Origin: UBA10646 sp046296295
GTDB lineage: Bacteria; Bacteroidota; Bacteroidia; Chitinophagales; Chitinophagaceae
NCBI GenBank assembly: GCA_046296295.1
Contig: JBKBLG010000016.1
Location: 13,874 to 77,873, forward strand
Direction: 5' to 3'
DNA length: 64,000 nt
The translations under genes and the position numbers were made by a program. Under the pieces are notes generated by a model. The model was not told the DNA's origin. It worked only from the letters and a program-made list of their open reading frames with translations, and ran no database searches. Shown here piece after piece: positions 60,950 through 64,000 of the stretch (position 1 is its first letter; every line of letters begins with the position of its first letter).

Positions 60950-63112
60950 TTATTTACGTTTTTGAAATTGATAATGGATGGAGATGTAGCCATTGATGCC
61001 TAATACATTAGGTATATTAACAGCATCGCGATAATTCAACAAGTTCTCCGCACCAAGCATTACACGCCAGTGTGTATTAAAATCTTTACTCACATTAGCG
61101 TTGAGTTGTAAAAAACCATTTGCTGTTTCATCGGTTCTGTTGATGATACCGTTACCATCAACATCGTTAGTGCCCCATCTACTGCGGTAAATACCACGAA
61201 CAGATGCACTCCAACCACTTGGCTGATGCCGATAAAACAACTTCACATTCAGCATATGCTTGCTACGATTAGGTAGCCCATAATAATCGCTACGTTGCAG
61301 TGCATACACCTCGTTATTGGCCTCGCTTCTACCAAACATTTTGCCATTGGCAATTGCAGCCACAACATCTTTATCGCCAGTGAATAGCAATTGATATCCT
61401 GCGGTGATAGTAAAAGAACTATTAATTTGATGCTGAATGTTAACCTCGCCACCACGGGTAAAAGAACGCTTTACATTAAAATAACTATATACTTGTTGGC
61501 CATTACCTCGCAGAGCTATAATATCGAATATGATTTGATTGCTGATATCGTTGTTAAAGAGGTTAACATCGATCGTAGTACTTGCATCCCATTTATATTG
61601 TGCACCAATGTTAAATCCGTTACTTGTTTCAGGCTTTAATTCTTTTAGATCGCTGGCTCTTGGCAGAATTGTACTGATAAACCCTTGCTGCTGCAAAGCC
61701 TGCAATTTAGCCGTAGAAATTTCGTTACTACCGTAAATAGCATAACCACCTGCTGCAGGATTCACTAAACTCAAATACAATTGGCGATAATCTGGAGCTC
61801 TGAAACCTGCACCGTAAGATGCGGTGAATTTCAAACGATTATTAGGGCTATAACGTACCGCTAATTTTGGACTTAAGCGTGAAGCATAATCTTCATTAGC
61901 ATCGTAACGCAAGCCACCAATAATATTCCATTGAGCAGTAGGTTGCCATTCGTTTTGTACAAAACCGTAGGCAATATTATTAGTACGTTCACCTTCGTAA
62001 CGATTGGTGTTTAAAATTTCACGAACAAAACCACCACCAACCGAAAGCGTGTTGTTAGCTGGCAGTGTAATGTTTGTTTGGTTTTCTATACGAAAAAACT
62101 GTTGCTTAAAGTAATCATAGTAATAAGAAATGCTAGTATTTTCTTCGTTAAGCTGTTGTATACTTTCGTACATAGTACCATACAATCGCAGCGAGGTAGT
62201 CACTTTGTTACTAAACCTATGCTGTATCGTAGGATTAATATTAACATCATTAATACGAATACGACCATCAATTAATTTCTGAGGTGCGGTAGTATTTACA
62301 TTAGCATCAAACAAATTTTTAGTTTGCTCATAGCTATATCTTGCAAATACCAACAGCTTTGTTTTGGTTCCCAACAACTGATTGTACTGTACTTGTGCAG
62401 TGTTATTGGTAAATGGATCTTGTGTGTAACCTACTAAGTTATTGTTATAATCGCTGCCACCAAACCGATAGCTATTTAACGCAACATGTGTGCTACTTTT
62501 CTTACCTATAAAGCTGCCATTGGCACAAGCATCAACAATTCCGTAACTACCCATACGCAAGCTAGCACCTAATTTATTTTGCTGAGGTTGTTCTGTAATA
62601 ATATTAATAACACCACCCATTGCCTCACTACCGTACAAGCTACTACTAGGCCCTTTCACTACTTCTACTTTTTTGATATTAGCTACAGTAAAGCGTGATA
62701 AATTCAATGTGCCGCCTTGCCTTCCAATAACGGGTTCTCCATTAATGAGAATTAATGTGTAATCAGGGCTCATTCCTTGTATCTGTACGCCATTACCAAA
62801 TACGCCACCGCCCATACCTGCTGTACCAGAACCACTAGTAATAAACAAACCTGTTTGTTCTTGCAGCAACTCTTGCATACGCACCACACCTGCAGCTTGT
62901 ATTTGTTGCTGTGTAATCATAGTGAAGGGTACAGCAATATTCGACAACCTCCTTTCAGTACGTGTAGCAGTAACTACCACTTCTTCAGGCTTATCATTAA
63001 CAAGTGTATCTTTTTTTACCGTAAGGTTGTGTACACTCGTTTGCCCCATAGCACAAGTACCCACCATGAACATGGCTAGCATACATGAAATTGAAGCGAC
63101 AGTTTTTTGCAT
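60950..63112 (-). CDS. TonB-dependent outer-membrane receptor
   Basis: This receptor of about 720 residues has a signal peptide (ASISCMLAMFMVGTCAMGQ), a TonB box-like segment (EEVVVTATRTERRLSNIAVP), a plug domain (to about residue 170, with GSSLYGSEAMGGVINII) and a 22-strand-type barrel ending in an aromatic residue-rich YISIHYQFQKR. The N-terminal carboxypeptidase-like extension of SusC proteins is absent, so it belongs with heme, vitamin and siderophore receptors. With the HmuY-like partner this suggests heme or iron uptake. The start is set at ATG 63110-63112; a TTG lies nine bases upstream. A 12-base repeat match is in frame as HNLTVKKD. Confidence 0.93.
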   Translation of the reverse strand: MQKTVASISCMLAMFMVGTCAMGQTSVHNLTVKKDTLVNDKPEEVVVTATRTERRLSNIAVPFTMITQQQIQAAGVVRMQELLQEQTGLFITSGSGTAGMGGGVFGNGVQIQGMSPDYTLILINGEPVIGRQGGTLNLSRFTVANIKKVEVVKGPSSSLYGSEAMGGVINIITEQPQQNKLGASLRMGSYGIVDACANGSFIGKKSSTHVALNSYRFGGSDYNNNLVGYTQDPFTNNTAQVQYNQLLGTKTKLLVFARYSYEQTKNLFDANVNTTAPQKLIDGRIRINDVNINPTIQHRFSNKVTTSLRLYGTMYESIQQLNEENTSISYYYDYFKQQFFRIENQTNITLPANNTLSVGGGFVREILNTNRYEGERTNNIAYGFVQNEWQPTAQWNIIGGLRYDANEDYASRLSPKLAVRYSPNNRLKFTASYGAGFRAPDYRQLYLSLVNPAAGGYAIYGSNEISTAKLQALQQQGFISTILPRASDLKELKPETSNGFNIGAQYKWDASTTIDVNLFNNDISNQIIFDIIALRGNGQQVYSYFNVKRSFTRGGEVNIQHQINSSFTITAGYQLLFTGDKDVVAAIANGKMFGRSEANNEVYALQRSDYYGLPNRSKHMLNVKLFYRHQPSGWSASVRGIYRSRWGTNDVDGNGIINRTDETANGFLQLNANVSKDFNTHWRVMLGAENLLNYRDAVNIPNVLGINGYISIHYQFQKRK

Positions 63113-63249
63113 GTGTAACAATTACTTTGCAAAAATTGCTATTGCTGCTAAAACAATTGCCATAGAAAAGTCAAACGATTGTCATTTATGCAACAATGAC
63201 AATTCTATGACAAAGAAGCCGCACCTTGCGGCACAGCTACTTATGGTTA

Positions 63250-63263
63250 ACCTTACGGTAAAT
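63250..63263 (-). repeat. Dispersed 13-mer, exact copy after the amidohydrolase gene
   Basis: accttacggtaaat lies directly behind the stop codon of the amidohydrolase gene on the minus strand. Confidence 0.9.
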
Positions 63264-63264
63264 A

Positions 63265-64000
63265 CTAATGCACTCTAACACCGTTGATATAGGTTGCTGT
63301 TACAGCAAGCTGCAGCAAGGTATTGGGAGGCGTTGTGAGTAGGTTTTTAGGCAACAGCAAAAAATCGGCTCGCTTACCAACTTCTAAACTACCAACTTCG
63401 TGTTCAATACGATTCGCTTTTGCAGCCCATATGGTCATTCCGCGTAAGGCTTGTTCAGGTGTTAATGCGTTGTTCATTTGAAAACCATGGGTAGGATACT
63501 GCTTTGCATCTACCCGATACACCGCAGCTAAAAATGTTTTGAAAGGACTAATATCTTCAACCGGAAAATCGGTGCCTAAAGGCAACCATCCATTTTGTTG
63601 CAGTAATTGCTGGTAAGCATAAGCACCAGCCATACGTTCTTTGCCTAATCTATTTTCGGCCCAATACATATCGCTGGTTGCATGGGTAGGTTGCACACTA
63701 GGTACCACACTATTATTGCCAAACAAATAAAAATCGTTAGGTGCTATTACTTGTGCATGTTCTATACGCCAACGTTTATCATTTTTACCTTGCAAGTACT
63801 TCTCATATATTTTCAGTACTGTTCTATTGGCACTATCGCCAATGGCATGGGTACACATTTGAAAATCGGTTTTCACTAATACCTTAGCAAGACTATCGAA
63901 ATACTTTTCATCTTTCAGTAAAAAACCAAACCAACCTGGCTTATCGGCATAATGCTTTAGCAAGCAAGCACCGCGACTACCCAAGGCACCATCGGCATAC
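63265..64000 (-). CDS. Amidohydrolase, YtcJ-like (partial)
   Basis: This is the C-terminal part, about 244 residues, of an amidohydrolase_3 family protein that continues beyond the window. The visible start of the fragment reads YADGALGSRGACLL, a YtcJ hallmark, followed by MCTHAIGDSANRTVLKIYEKYL with the metal-binding histidine, RIEHAQVIAPNDF, and GTDFPVEDISPFKTFLAAV with a catalytic aspartate. The C-terminus holds the usual GSLEVGKRADFLLL urease-type strand. Such enzymes hydrolyse amide or related bonds; the substrate is unknown. It is upstream of the TonB receptor, on the same strand. Confidence 0.9.
   Translation of the reverse strand, partial: YADGALGSRGACLLKHYADKPGWFGFLLKDEKYFDSLAKVLVKTDFQMCTHAIGDSANRTVLKIYEKYLQGKNDKRWRIEHAQVIAPNDFYLFGNNSVVPSVQPTHATSDMYWAENRLGKERMAGAYAYQQLLQQNGWLPLGTDFPVEDISPFKTFLAAVYRVDAKQYPTHGFQMNNALTPEQALRGMTIWAAKANRIEHEVGSLEVGKRADFLLLPKNLLTTPPNTLLQLAVTATYINGVRVH

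Noticed and set aside
867..63263. The 13-mer as a CRISPR repeat or transposon end
   Set aside because: Copies are not regularly spaced, have no shared flanks or target duplications, and many lie in frame inside conserved genes.
63984..64000. TTG start for the amidohydrolase at 63984
   Set aside because: The frame continues upstream as YADGALGSRGA, a conserved family segment, to the edge of the window, so the gene is simply cut off.
1..64000. tRNA, rRNA, tmRNA or other structural RNA genes
   Set aside because: Intergenic gaps are short, and none shows a cloverleaf or a conserved RNA core by eye. A covariance search could still find small RNAs.

Overview
The window is a stretch of chromosome from a member of the Bacteroidota, most likely of the Chitinophagaceae type. 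This is inferred from protein families, not from a database search. The supporting content is a nuo cluster with separate nuoC and nuoD, two large PKD proteins ending in a type IX secretion type B (CHU_C) sorting domain, DUF4251, SPOR, DUF4442 and HmuY families, a PstS-like protein beside a TPR protein, tetratricopeptide histidine kinases, and TAnnTTTG promoter boxes close to start codons instead of Shine-Dalgarno sites. Base composition is moderately AT-rich and fairly even. I see no tRNA, rRNA, CRISPR array, integrase or intact insertion sequence, so this reads as core genome.

Layout. 1-4.6 kb: complex I genes nuoA-B-C-D-E and the start of nuoF, all on the minus strand. 4.6-7.7 kb: TPR protein, PstS-like lipoprotein and a small membrane protein. 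7.8-9.7 kb: low-molecular-weight phosphatase and hisS. 9.8-14.2 kb: thiolase, RluA-type synthase, fabD and a MATE exporter (minus). 14.2-15.9 kb: lysA and an acetyltransferase. 16-20.4 kb: RluB-type synthase, rlmN, peroxiredoxin and dinB. 20.4-29.1 kb: a tight minus-strand run of a Cys/Met-metabolism PLP enzyme, DUF4105, an alpha/beta hydrolase and two paralogous T9SS-type surface proteins. 29.1-32.1 kb: receiver protein, fabH and a membrane histidine kinase. 32.2-36.6 kb: deoC, SPOR protein, M20 hydrolase and a TPR histidine kinase. 36.7-41 kb: malic enzyme, MlaE permease, thioredoxin-like protein and DUF4442. 41-46.7 kb: anmK, upp, a microprotein, clpP, clpP, clpX, a second microprotein and DUF4251. 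46.7-56.6 kb: a second TPR kinase, a DksA-like protein with a histone-like tail, ileS, an SDR, scpB, atpG and a DUF6992-like protein. 56.9-60.2 kb: secA. 60.4-64 kb: HmuY-like lipoprotein, TonB-dependent receptor and the end of an amidohydrolase.

The most striking feature cuts across all of this. A 13-bp sequence, ATTTACCGTAAGG (reverse complement CCTTACGGTAAAT), occurs 23 times exactly and about 19 more times with one mismatch. It lies between genes and inside genes, on both strands, and sometimes as facing pairs that form hairpins. About 0.002 copies of a given 13-mer would be expected by chance. Density and placement resemble DNA uptake sequences of other phyla or cyanobacterial HIP1. Other notable features are three perfect long-stem hairpins sharing a GGCGGCC/GGCCGCC core with three-base loops (two of them UNCG-type), two paralogous microproteins flanking the Clp protease genes, and a structured secA leader with a short upstream reading frame.
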